Source: Gammaproteobacteria bacterium
GTDB taxonomy: Bacteria; Pseudomonadota; Gammaproteobacteria; Methylococcales; UBA2780
Length of the DNA: 8,735 nt
Assembly (NCBI GenBank): GCA_003646305.1
Contig: QNFJ01000079.1
Span: 1-8,735 of the forward strand
Reading direction: 5' to 3'
Part shown: positions 1 through 7,556 of the stretch, piece after piece
How positions within the stretch are numbered: position 1 is the first letter of the stretch
Layout: every line of letters starts with the position of its first letter
Notes under the pieces: model-generated
The model's database searches: none
The model's input: only the letters and a program-made list of their open reading frames with translations
What the model was told of the DNA's origin: nothing
Made by a program: the position numbers and the translations under genes

Positions 1-1529
1 ACCTCTAGTGCGTGCGCCATGCTGGCTCGGTCAACTTTGGTGAGAATATCGCCCACCAAATAGGTTTTCATATCAAGATACTGAACCAATGAGAGCGGAT
101 GATCGGTGGGCGCATTTGCTGAGTGTCGCCTAAAGACCTCTATCGATTGATAGCTTTGAAGATCGCTCTTAAGTTTATGACTGAATAGGTTGCCGCGCAT
201 CTGGTCTGAGAAAATTGAGACACTATGCAAGTAGCCCTCTTCGCTATCACGCGCCATCGACTCAAAGGTTGTTTTTGCACGGAAGACTTTCGGTGCCCAA
301 TCCGCTTTAGGATAAGCCCTACCCAAGAAGCCAAAAAGGGGTTGCCTTAAGCCAGCAGGCAACATCGAGCGCATTTTATCTTCATAAGTGTGCCACCGAT
401 AGCGACGATATCCGGCCAGGTTTTCATCGCCTCCATCTCCAGACAAGACAACTGTCACCTTCTTTTTCGCTAACTCGCATACACGATAAGTTGGCAGTGC
501 TGAGCTATCGGCATAAGGCTCATCATAAAGGTCGGCAAGATGGTCGATCAGGTCAAAATCTTCTGGGTCAACCTGTTCAACACGGTGATTGGTCTTATAT
601 AAATCGGCTACTTGGGCAGCATATTGTGATTCATTAAATTTCGGGTCACCGAATGAGATGGAGCAGGTATTGACTGGCTCTTGCGAGCTTTTTGCCATCA
701 TCGCCACGACACCACTTGAATCAACACCGCCCGATAGAAATGCACCTAATGGCACTTCAGCCATCATTCTAATATCAACAGCCTCTTTAAACCGGTCAAT
801 TAACTCCGCCCCCATTACCTGCTCACTTCCAGCGGTATGTAGCTGAAATGAGACATCCCAATATTGCTCGGGTCGGTAGCTTTTATCACCTCGTTTGATG
901 GTTAGACGGTAACCAGGTGAGAGTTTATAGACATTTTTGTAGATTGTTTTCGGCTCTGGCACATAACCAAAGGTGAAATATTCTTCCACCGCTGTTGGGT
1001 CAAACTCTCGTGGTAAATCGGGATGAAGCTGCAGCGATTTAAGCTCTGAGCCAAAGATAAACTGGCCATTTTCCAGTTCCGCATAAAATAGTGGTTTAAT
1101 CCCCATACGGTCACGGGCAAGAAACAGGGTTTCTCGATTGCGATCCCAAATGGCAAATGCAAACATGCCTCGAAAATGATCAACACACTGCTCACCCCAC
1201 TCTTCCCAGGCATGAACAATCACCTCGGTATCGCAGTGAGTGCGAAACGTATGGCCGAGTGATTTCAGTTCAATCGAGAGTGCAGGAAAATTGTAAATCT
1301 CACCGTTATAGGTGACGACCACTGTTTCATCTTCATTAAATAGTGGCTGCTGGCCACTGGAGAGATCGATAATCGAAAGTCGACGATGACCAAAACCTAA
1401 GCCCGCTTCGATATGGATTCCCCCTTCATCGGGCCCTCGATGAAACTGGGTTTCATTCATATCAGAAAGCAACTTTCGGTTGATATCACGTCGTTCTCTA
1501 ATGTCAAAAATTCCAACTATGCCACACAT
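1..1529 (-). CDS. XrtA-associated asparagine-synthase-like amidotransferase (C-terminus cut by window edge)
   Basis: Glutamine-dependent amidotransferase of the asparagine synthetase B family, closest by context to the exosortase-A-associated subfamily (TIGR03108-like). I translated 509 codons without a stop; the protein runs off the left edge, and the family's usual length of about 630 residues implies roughly 120 are missing. The start is fixed by MCGIVGIFD: Cys2 becomes the N-terminal nucleophile that releases ammonia from glutamine. RGPDEGG (31-37), the TYNGEIYN segment (73-80) and GSELKS (160-165) belong to the glutaminase domain. The synthetase domain shows the ATP-pyrophosphatase loop SGGVDSS (266-272), SGDGGDE (363-369) and a conserved-looking DILTKVDRASMA (494-505). 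A good ribosome site lies 8 bases upstream, and the preceding gene ends 21 bases away, so they share a transcript. The acceptor is unknown: family members amidate carboxylates, and in a polysaccharide locus a uronic acid is a plausible inferred target. Free asparagine synthesis is less likely here. Confidence 0.93.
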   Translation of the reverse strand, partial: MCGIVGIFDIRERRDINRKLLSDMNETQFHRGPDEGGIHIEAGLGFGHRRLSIIDLSSGQQPLFNEDETVVVTYNGEIYNFPALSIELKSLGHTFRTHCDTEVIVHAWEEWGEQCVDHFRGMFAFAIWDRNRETLFLARDRMGIKPLFYAELENGQFIFGSELKSLQLHPDLPREFDPTAVEEYFTFGYVPEPKTIYKNVYKLSPGYRLTIKRGDKSYRPEQYWDVSFQLHTAGSEQVMGAELIDRFKEAVDIRMMAEVPLGAFLSGGVDSSGVVAMMAKSSQEPVNTCSISFGDPKFNESQYAAQVADLYKTNHRVEQVDPEDFDLIDHLADLYDEPYADSSALPTYRVCELAKKKVTVVLSGDGGDENLAGYRRYRWHTYEDKMRSMLPAGLRQPLFGFLGRAYPKADWAPKVFRAKTTFESMARDSEEGYLHSVSIFSDQMRGNLFSHKLKSDLQSYQSIEVFRRHSANAPTDHPLSLVQYLDMKTYLVGDILTKVDRASMAHALE

Positions 1530-1537
1530 GAAACCGA

Positions 1538-1543
1538 TTCCTT
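1538..1543 (-). promoter_or_regulatory. Ribosome binding site of the amidotransferase gene
   Basis: AAGGAA on the minus strand lies 8 bases before the ATG at 1529. It supports the start that puts Cys at position 2, which the glutaminase mechanism needs. Confidence 0.7.
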
Positions 1544-1550
1544 TTTTGTC

Positions 1551-2699
1551 TTATTTCTCAAGCAGTTCATCGTACAAACCCAAATATTTCTCAACCATTT
1601 TATCGAGACTAAATTGTTCCATAACCCGAGCTAATCCTTGCTCTCCATGCTTGTTAAGAAGTTGCGGATTATTCAGATAACATTCAAGAGCCGAGGCCAT
1701 CGCCTCAGGATTCTCACGCGGCACTAATAGACCCGTTTCTCCATCAACTACTAAATCAGGATTTCCACCTACATTGGTAGCAACGACGGGAAGCCCACTA
1801 GCCATTGCTTCAAGTATCGTATTTGAAATACCTTCTGCCTGAGAGGGCAAAACAAACAGTTCTAACTGCCTCAAGATAAGCTCAATATCATCTCTTGTAC
1901 CGGGTAACCACGCTAAAGCTGCATTCCCACTTGTAGTCAACAATGCCAAGGCCTCCTCCCGTAGCGGCCCTTCACCAACCAGCACCAATCTCAATTTTTC
2001 TCGCAGTTCAGGCTGTTTACTGAGCAGTTGATTAAATGCTTTGACCAATGTTATTTGATCTTTTACACCTTGCATTCGTCCAATCGTCCCAATCACAAAC
2101 AACCTGCTATCTGTAAAAGGGTAGTTCTCCGGCAAGGTATCTGAAGACTGTAAGGGATGAAACTTTTCCGTATCAACACCATTGCAAATACGTCTAATCT
2201 TGCTTTCTTGAACACCAATTTTATCTTTTAGATAATCTTCAAGGTGGCTAGATAGTGGAATATAACGCTGCACAAGTGGCTTGAAAAAGCGTCTTAGTAG
2301 TTGGTACTTTCGATTATCTCCCTCTGGATCAAAAGTATCCCAACCATGCTCCCCATGAACTCTGTAGCGAACACCTGCCAAAAATGCCGGCAACTGACAT
2401 TCAATTGCACTCAAATTACGCGTATGGACGATGTCAGGCTGGATCTTCTTTAACAGTTTATAAAGCCGAAGGAAGATCGATAAATCATTGCCTTCGCGTT
2501 TGTGCAGTTCAAATACCTCTACATCTCCGCTTTTAATTCTGTTTTTAAAGTCCGTTGCCTCTTTTAAACAAATAATTGTATGTCGATACCGGCTTGGCGG
2601 TGTTTGGTTAATCAGGTTTACCAAACCATTCTCAAGCCCGCCAACACCTAAGCTATAAATTACATTAACGACCAGTGGTGGATTTTTTTCACTGTTCAC
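1551..2699 (-). CDS. XrtA/PEP-CTERM-locus glycosyltransferase, GT4 type (TIGR03088-like)
   Basis: Predicted cytoplasmic GT-B fold glycosyltransferase of 382 residues that transfers a sugar from a nucleotide donor to the growing exopolysaccharide unit. The N-terminal acceptor domain carries GVGGLENGLVNLIN (18-31), a signature of the exosortase-linked family. The C-terminal donor domain has NGVDTEKF (173-180), GTIGRMQGVKDQ (204-215), VGEGP (241-245) and the EX7E nucleotide-sugar motif with Glu289 and Glu297, followed by ASGLPVVAT (300-308). There is no signal peptide or membrane segment. The start is GTG and overlaps the exosortase stop by one base (TAGTG). The nearest purine-rich stretch, AGAGG, lies 13 bases upstream, too far for a normal ribosome site, so translation is probably coupled to the exosortase. 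The amidotransferase follows 21 bases after the stop. Family assignment is firm; donor and acceptor cannot be read from the sequence. Confidence 0.93.
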   Translation of the reverse strand: MNSEKNPPLVVNVIYSLGVGGLENGLVNLINQTPPSRYRHTIICLKEATDFKNRIKSGDVEVFELHKREGNDLSIFLRLYKLLKKIQPDIVHTRNLSAIECQLPAFLAGVRYRVHGEHGWDTFDPEGDNRKYQLLRRFFKPLVQRYIPLSSHLEDYLKDKIGVQESKIRRICNGVDTEKFHPLQSSDTLPENYPFTDSRLFVIGTIGRMQGVKDQITLVKAFNQLLSKQPELREKLRLVLVGEGPLREEALALLTTSGNAALAWLPGTRDDIELILRQLELFVLPSQAEGISNTILEAMASGLPVVATNVGGNPDLVVDGETGLLVPRENPEAMASALECYLNNPQLLNKHGEQGLARVMEQFSLDKMVEKYLGLYDELLEK

Positions 2700-4273
2700 T
2701 ATGATTTTGAAGCCTCTTCTAAACTTTTATCAAGTGCTGGGAACAACACATTTATAAATTTCTGCAAACGTTGCTCGGCCTCTACTGTGCTCTCATCATA
2801 CTCAGTCACTAAGATAATCCCCGCTGCATCGGACGGGTTACCCAACAATTTATCCTTGGCTTCTAGCAACTTAGCAATGTAATTATTTGATGTATGTTGC
2901 CCAGAAACCCAGTCCCAGTGCCAGACTAGAAACTTCTTATTCGAAGAGCTTAGCCTTGATCTTTTAACCGTAATATCTTTATCACCAACAGAGACCTTAA
3001 TCGGATACTGGTCGAGCATTTTCCATACGGGATGCTTCTGAGGAATCAAAATATTCTGCGAGTTGATAAGTTCACTTCCCTGCTTCTGGTCTCGGTAGTA
3101 GCGGAGATATAAAGCAACCGCTTCTCCACCTAGGCTATAGAGATAGTCTGCTTCGAGCTGTTGCCCTGTATAACTCGGCTTCCAATCTGTAAACAGTTTT
3201 GCTGACCGCTGCCAACCATTTTGAATGGCAGGCGCATCAAGCTGAACAGCCCTTGCTTGAGTCACTCCTTTTTCAAGCATCATCGCTGCACTGAGTGGCC
3301 AAATAGCGCTAATTAACAAGGTGAGCGTTGCGACAATAAGCTGTTTTTTTCTACTTCCTTCTGTACTACCGATATCGACTTTAGAAACCTCTGACTCTTC
3401 ACCACTCTCTTCTCGCCAAAACGAACCAATCCAGAACATTAAAAACATCACAATACCGAAAAAGACCCAGCCATAGATATAGTGGTCAACACCTAGAGCC
3501 AGTTTCATATCGCTGTAGTGGGCAATCATTACAATCATAAAGGCTCTCAGCCCATTCGCTATAATCGGAAAAACAATTGCCAAGATGATAAATGCTACAC
3601 GCCGATAATTAGAGCGATAGGTCATGTAAGCGTAGAGCGTTCCAAGTGTGATTGAGGCGATTAAATAACGCAGCCCGCTACACCCCTCAACAACCGACCA
3701 GTCCCCACTTGGAATACTAAAAAAAGTCCCTTCTCGATAAACCGGAATACCGGTCAATTCGATCATTGCAACCGTAAAATCTGCAGTAAAATTCATCATA
3801 GGAGGTACTAGAAACTCCCCTATTGGTACTGCAAAAAACAGAAATCCCAGAGGAAATAAGAGAAGGCGCGTAACGGGCCAACCTAATATTGCCCAAACTA
3901 TAAGTGGGATCATTCCCACTAAACCCAGTTGTTGTACAACCTGAACATCAACAATATTTGCCAGCAACCAGCCCAAACCGGAAAGCCCCAATAATAAAAG
4001 AGGTCTCACATCTGCAGCGGGTGATAAACGGATAATTTCAGCCCTTTTTTCCCAAATCAAATAAAGGCTGATCGGAAAGATGAAAAAGCCGTGTGCAAAG
4101 GTCTCTGATCTCCACCAGACTGAAACCATTGAAAGTAGCGTCTCATAATAAAAAGCAAACAGCAGCACAAGCAGTAGCGATAACAGCAGTATCGACCGAC
4201 GCCATAGGCCTCCGGCATCTAATCTTCCACTCATCTGGTTAATTTCTTTTTCCATCTCTATCTCACTCACCAT
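2699..4273 (-). CDS. xrtA: Exosortase A (EpsH-type) with fused EpsI domain
   Basis: Integral inner-membrane cysteine transpeptidase that recognises and processes C-terminal PEP-CTERM tails on exported proteins, the Gram-negative counterpart of sortase. The 524 residues form two parts. The first, about 25-285, has around eight hydrophobic segments (27-49, 60-75, 90-107, 112-132, 135-152, 203-217, 226-252, 265-284) and the three catalytic signatures: Cys198 in VEGCSGLRY, Arg243 in NGLRAFM and His264 in GVDHYIYGW. The second, about 308-515, starts with one more membrane segment (311-331) and continues as a soluble EpsI-like domain, probably periplasmic. This two-domain length is normal for XrtA. 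Three in-frame ATGs (codons 1, 7 and 14) lie before the first membrane segment, none with a strong ribosome site; the first is chosen because it is 2 bases after the previous stop. The gene sits between two glycosyltransferases, as in other XrtA loci. Confidence 0.96.
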   Translation of the reverse strand: MVSEIEMEKEINQMSGRLDAGGLWRRSILLLSLLLVLLFAFYYETLLSMVSVWWRSETFAHGFFIFPISLYLIWEKRAEIIRLSPAADVRPLLLLGLSGLGWLLANIVDVQVVQQLGLVGMIPLIVWAILGWPVTRLLLFPLGFLFFAVPIGEFLVPPMMNFTADFTVAMIELTGIPVYREGTFFSIPSGDWSVVEGCSGLRYLIASITLGTLYAYMTYRSNYRRVAFIILAIVFPIIANGLRAFMIVMIAHYSDMKLALGVDHYIYGWVFFGIVMFLMFWIGSFWREESGEESEVSKVDIGSTEGSRKKQLIVATLTLLISAIWPLSAAMMLEKGVTQARAVQLDAPAIQNGWQRSAKLFTDWKPSYTGQQLEADYLYSLGGEAVALYLRYYRDQKQGSELINSQNILIPQKHPVWKMLDQYPIKVSVGDKDITVKRSRLSSSNKKFLVWHWDWVSGQHTSNNYIAKLLEAKDKLLGNPSDAAGIILVTEYDESTVEAEQRLQKFINVLFPALDKSLEEASKS

Positions 4274-4275
4274 CT

Positions 4276-5505
4276 CTAGATCACTGCCGCAGATTCAGCC
4301 TTAGAACTGTTCATTTCCAGCAACTGCTCAATCCGTTGCAGGTTATTTTCCCAGCTATAGTGCATTTTTATACACTTCCTGTTCTCTTTAGAAAATGGAT
4401 GAATTGCTTGACTACGGTTAAGTTGGTCTCGAATCAGTTGCGCCATTTTTTCGGCATCATCTTCCACCACAACATCAACCTCTTCCCATTCTCTAATGCC
4501 TTCTATCGCTGCTGTTGTCACCACAACAGGCTTTGCCATGGCCATCGCTTCAAGCACTTTATTTTGAACACCTCGGGCAATACGCATCGGTGCGACCACA
4601 AGTTCTGCATATCTTAGATATGGACGAATATCCTTAACAGAGCCGGTAACATGAACCCCTTCACGCCGCTCAAGAGCGGTCACCAGCTCACTGGGCCTTG
4701 CCCCTACAATATAGAAACGGGCGTTGAGGTGGTACTGCAGTATTTGAGGGAAAACCTCTTTGGCAAACCAGCTCACCGCATCGGCATTTGCCCAATAATC
4801 CATCGCCCCAGTAAAGACAATCACTTGCTCACTTTCAGGGTAAGGGTTTTCATGCTCTAACGCGGGATCAAAGTAGTCGGTGTCGACCCCATTTTCAATA
4901 TGAGTGATTTTCTCCGCTGACTCTGGAGCCAGCACTTTAAAAAGCTCGGCCTCTTGCTTGGATACAAAGATAGAGCTGTCAAACTGTTTTGCGATTGAGC
5001 GATCATAATCGAGCAGCTGTTCTCCTTCTCTTCGGTACACCCAGCTCATTGGCCATGGCTTACCTTTTGAGTATTGCTGCCACTTGTCTGAATCGACATC
5101 GACAAAATCAATCAGTTTATGTGCTGGCCATTCTGGGTCGACGTATTGCGCCATCGCTGAAGAGAAGACCACAACACGCTCAATTGCGTTATCTTTTATG
5201 GCTCCCTCAACCCATTTACTCATTTCACTATTCTCGTAGTAAGGGAGTGAAAGTGGTTGATTATGTAGAAAACCTTTTAAACTTTTAACCTTACTCTTAA
5301 GTGGGTCGAGCGGTAGAAAGCAGCATTGACTGCAGAGTTTCTGCACTTCATGAATATGCTGCCAATCCTGCTCATCATCAATAAAAGCCCCTAAAAAAAC
5401 CTGATAGTCCTTTGCTAGCTTTTTAAGCAGATTAAAAGAGCGAATCTTATCGCCCTTGTTGGGTGGAAACGGAATTCGGTGGACAAGAAAGAGTAGTTTT
5501 TCCAT
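4276..5505 (-). CDS. XrtA/PEP-CTERM-locus glycosyltransferase (TIGR03087-like)
   Basis: Glycosyltransferase of 409 residues, GT-B fold and GT4-like, characteristic of exosortase A loci and presumed to build the exopolysaccharide repeat unit in the cytoplasm. The N-terminus HRIPFPPNKGDKIRSFN (9-25) is the family signature. Further on are DFVDVDSDKW (133-142), ENGVDTDYF (204-212), FTGAMDYWANADAV (231-244) and a donor-site segment ARGVQNKVLEAMAMAKPVV (310-328), in which Lys316 and Glu319 fall in the usual conserved region. No membrane segment is seen. The reading frame also allows a TTG at 5514 directly after the upstream stop, but the ATG at 5505 gives the normal family N-terminus (MEKLLFLVHRIP) and is preferred. 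The ribosome site is weak (GAG, 4 bases upstream), suggesting coupling to the FemAB-like gene that ends 9 bases before. The exosortase start follows the stop after 2 bases. Sugar specificity is unknown. Confidence 0.94.
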   Translation of the reverse strand: MEKLLFLVHRIPFPPNKGDKIRSFNLLKKLAKDYQVFLGAFIDDEQDWQHIHEVQKLCSQCCFLPLDPLKSKVKSLKGFLHNQPLSLPYYENSEMSKWVEGAIKDNAIERVVVFSSAMAQYVDPEWPAHKLIDFVDVDSDKWQQYSKGKPWPMSWVYRREGEQLLDYDRSIAKQFDSSIFVSKQEAELFKVLAPESAEKITHIENGVDTDYFDPALEHENPYPESEQVIVFTGAMDYWANADAVSWFAKEVFPQILQYHLNARFYIVGARPSELVTALERREGVHVTGSVKDIRPYLRYAELVVAPMRIARGVQNKVLEAMAMAKPVVVTTAAIEGIREWEEVDVVVEDDAEKMAQLIRDQLNRSQAIHPFSKENRKCIKMHYSWENNLQRIEQLLEMNSSKAESAAVI

Positions 5506-5514
5506 AACGCTCAA

Positions 5515-6537
5515 TTAACCGAGGTTTTTTGAAATCCAAGGGCCAATCATCATACTAATCGGGAGGGGTAGCTTCTGCCATAACTCGATAAAAATCTTGT
5601 ATTTTGGATTCATTGGGTTGATATCTGGCATTTCAGTCGCATTAACCAGTTCAAACTCATAATGTAGTGGTTCGGGTTCAAACCCCCAGTGCTTTTTAAA
5701 GCGATATGAGCCGGTTCCCTCTTTACTGCGCCCATAATCAAATACCTTCACCCCTTTTTCCGTGGCTCGGCGCATCAATTCCCAGTACATAAAGTCATTC
5801 CCTTTTAGGGAGCGGGCCTCGCTCGTCCCTCCGCCGTAGTAGGGCAAGACTTCATCTCTAAAGTAAAAGCTCATGACACTAGCCACCAGTTTTCCTTCAA
5901 ACTCAATCGTCTGAACCTCACAGCAGTCAGAAAAAACCTCCATAATGGTTTTAAAGTAACGCTTTGAAAAAACAGGGGTTCCTAAGTTACGAACACTCTC
6001 TCCATAGGCTTGGTAAAAGCGCTCAACATCATGATCAATCACACTCACCATGCCAGATTTAATCCCTTTGCGCACCACGGCTCGCTGCTTTCTAGGAATT
6101 GCTTGCAAATTCACGTCTGGGTCAGGGTCGAGTAATTTTCTAAAGGTGACATAGAGTGCTTTTCGAGGTCTTTCTGCTTTATGCTCTTTGCGGTTTCTCA
6201 TCTCTAGATAATCAACGCCAAGTTCTCTAGCTAGCGTGCAGGCTGCTTCATCCAGTGCGGCTCTCGCCTCTTCTGAATTCGCCGCAATACCACCATAAAC
6301 ACAAAAAGGTGAAGAGATCAGCGCATTTCCAAACAGAAAACTTTTGACATGTCCTAAAGGAAGAACACCACAGATTTCACCCTTTTCTTCTGCATACAAG
6401 AAATGAATGGTATGACCAAAGGCCCGCTCAATCACCTCCTTCCAACCTGCTTTATGGAAAAACGTCGCCTCTGGACAGTTTTCTACAAATTGATCCCAAC
6501 GCGCTATTGATTGTTGATCTAGCTTTTTGATTTCCAT
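5515..6537 (-). CDS. FemAB-like acyl/aminoacyltransferase of the XrtA locus (TIGR03019-like)
   Basis: Protein of 340 residues with the doubled GNAT fold of FemA/FemB-type transferases, which use aminoacyl-tRNA to add amino acids to cell-wall precursors. The exosortase-linked branch has no proven substrate; aminoacylation of an amino sugar in the exopolysaccharide precursor is inference. Visible features are an N-terminal GNAT-like half (about 1-135), the basic segment IPRKQRAVVRKG (147-158), GTPVFSKRYF (186-195), YYGGGTSEARSLKGNDFMYW (233-252) and FDYGRSKEGTGSYRFKKHWG (266-285), the last two being the strongest family marks. There is no signal peptide or coiled-coil arm, unlike the staphylococcal FemA helical arm. 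The gene starts 23 bases after the deacetylase stop without a recognisable Shine-Dalgarno sequence in an A-rich leader. It fits the usual order deacetylase, FemAB, glycosyltransferase, exosortase. Confidence 0.93.
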   Translation of the reverse strand: MEIKKLDQQSIARWDQFVENCPEATFFHKAGWKEVIERAFGHTIHFLYAEEKGEICGVLPLGHVKSFLFGNALISSPFCVYGGIAANSEEARAALDEAACTLARELGVDYLEMRNRKEHKAERPRKALYVTFRKLLDPDPDVNLQAIPRKQRAVVRKGIKSGMVSVIDHDVERFYQAYGESVRNLGTPVFSKRYFKTIMEVFSDCCEVQTIEFEGKLVASVMSFYFRDEVLPYYGGGTSEARSLKGNDFMYWELMRRATEKGVKVFDYGRSKEGTGSYRFKKHWGFEPEPLHYEFELVNATEMPDINPMNPKYKIFIELWQKLPLPISMMIGPWISKNLG

Positions 6538-6560
6538 ATTTTTAGTTATCAGTTCTAATG

Positions 6561-7457
6561 TTAGTTTTTAGTTGTTTGGGTATCGTTATCAATAAAAACC
6601 TGTTGCATTGTTCCCCAGTTAAAATCCCCAAGGAGTCTATCTAATCTTGCTTCTGTTTTATGCAGGTTAAGGTAATGACGAAAGCGGGTCTTCATATCGA
6701 TCCCGAGCTGTTTTGGCTGCTCTGGGTCAATCTCCCAAGGATGAAAATAAAAAACAGTCGACTGATTATCTTGTTTGTTAACTCGGTTAATGGCCCACTT
6801 TGAGAGTGCATAGGGATAGAGCCGAAAGAATCCGCCTCCGCCACAAGGGAAATTTCTGCTCGCTATTTGAGTTGTGGTAACAGGAATCTCAATCAATGTT
6901 CCTTTTTCAGTCGGCCTAAAACTAAAACGGGGTGCATCAGGCATTCCATACAGATCATGCTTAACAGGATAGATACTGGAACTGTACGAAAAGCCTTCTT
7001 CTTCAAGAACATCTAGCGCCCAAAGATTCGAGGCACCAATAGAGTAACTTGCGGCTCTATAACCATTTACCGCCACACCTGAAACCTCTTCTAATAGTCT
7101 TTTCGATTGAATAATATCTGCTCGAAACTGCTCAGGGGTTTGCTCAGTAACTCGAATATGATTTTGTCCATGGCAAGCCAGTTCATGCCCATCCGCAACA
7201 ATATCTTTAACTAACTGAGGATAGCGTTCTGCAACCCAACCCAGCGTAAAAAAGGTCGCTTGGACGTCATGGCGCTTAAAAAGGGAGAGAATCTTTCGTG
7301 TATTATCTTCGATACGACAAGCAAGCTTATCCCATTGCTCACGGTCGATAATTTTTTCAAAAGCAGAAACTTGAAAGTAATCTTCCACATCTACTGTCAT
7401 CGCGTTAATAGGCTGTCGGTTATTACAGACCGTCATTTCGTCTTGTCCATTAGACAA
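6561..7457 (-). CDS. XrtA-associated polysaccharide deacetylase (NodB/CE4 fold, TIGR03006-like)
   Basis: Metal-dependent carbohydrate deacetylase, expected to remove N-acetyl (or O-acetyl) groups from sugars of the exopolysaccharide. With the chosen start it has 298 residues. The catalytic signatures are TVDVEDYF (21-28), replacing the classical TFDD motif, TFFTLGW (68-74), GHELACHGQNH (90-100) with metal-ligand histidines at 96 and 100, GYRAASYSIG (132-141), CGGGGFFRLYP (205-215) and FYFHPWEID (236-244). This set is typical of the exosortase-linked subfamily. No signal peptide or membrane segment precedes the domain, so it looks cytoplasmic. No ATG has a good ribosome site: GGAGAGAG at 7467-7460 points to the TTG at 7457. 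Alternatives are TTG 7469, ATG 7436 and ATG 7400; all keep the domain intact. About 100 bases separate it from wecB, the widest gap in the cluster. Confidence 0.93.
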   Translation of the reverse strand: MSNGQDEMTVCNNRQPINAMTVDVEDYFQVSAFEKIIDREQWDKLACRIEDNTRKILSLFKRHDVQATFFTLGWVAERYPQLVKDIVADGHELACHGQNHIRVTEQTPEQFRADIIQSKRLLEEVSGVAVNGYRAASYSIGASNLWALDVLEEEGFSYSSSIYPVKHDLYGMPDAPRFSFRPTEKGTLIEIPVTTTQIASRNFPCGGGGFFRLYPYALSKWAINRVNKQDNQSTVFYFHPWEIDPEQPKQLGIDMKTRFRHYLNLHKTEARLDRLLGDFNWGTMQQVFIDNDTQTTKN

Positions 7458-7459
7458 TG

Positions 7460-7467
7460 CTCTCTCC
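7460..7467 (-). promoter_or_regulatory. Ribosome binding site that decides the deacetylase start
   Basis: GGAGAGAG on the minus strand. Its GGAG core ends 6 bases before the TTG at 7457. The longer reading frame's TTG at 7469 contributes its own G to this motif and therefore cannot use it, which argues for the shorter start. Confidence 0.5.
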
Positions 7468-7556
7468 AAAAAGGGAAAAGTTTAATTTCTATACAGAGAA
7501 AGTGTAGTTGATAACATTCAAACCACTATCCGAAGCTGCTTAAACAGAGCTAAAAA

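Noticed and set aside
140..334. A 64-codon minus-strand open frame
   Set aside because: It is an out-of-frame shadow inside the synthetase domain of the amidotransferase.
589..846. An 85-codon open frame on the plus strand, and similar plus-strand frames at 1413-1680, 4336-4617, 4651-4860, 4989-5288 and 7260-7511
   Set aside because: All lie antisense to well-supported genes, have no family motifs, and read as shadows of the true coding strand.
902..1219. A 105-codon open frame on the minus strand
   Set aside because: It lies wholly inside the amidotransferase gene in another frame; the translation with MCGIVGIFD and the SGGVDSS loop is clearly the real one.
5506..5514. A TTG start for the first glycosyltransferase adding three residues
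   Set aside because: It follows the upstream stop directly, has no ribosome site, and the ATG at 5505 gives the standard family N-terminus.
7500..7556. A possible terminator after wecB
   Set aside because: On the minus strand only short, interrupted stems can be drawn (about 6 pairs with a G-T pair and an 11-base loop), with no T-run directly after.
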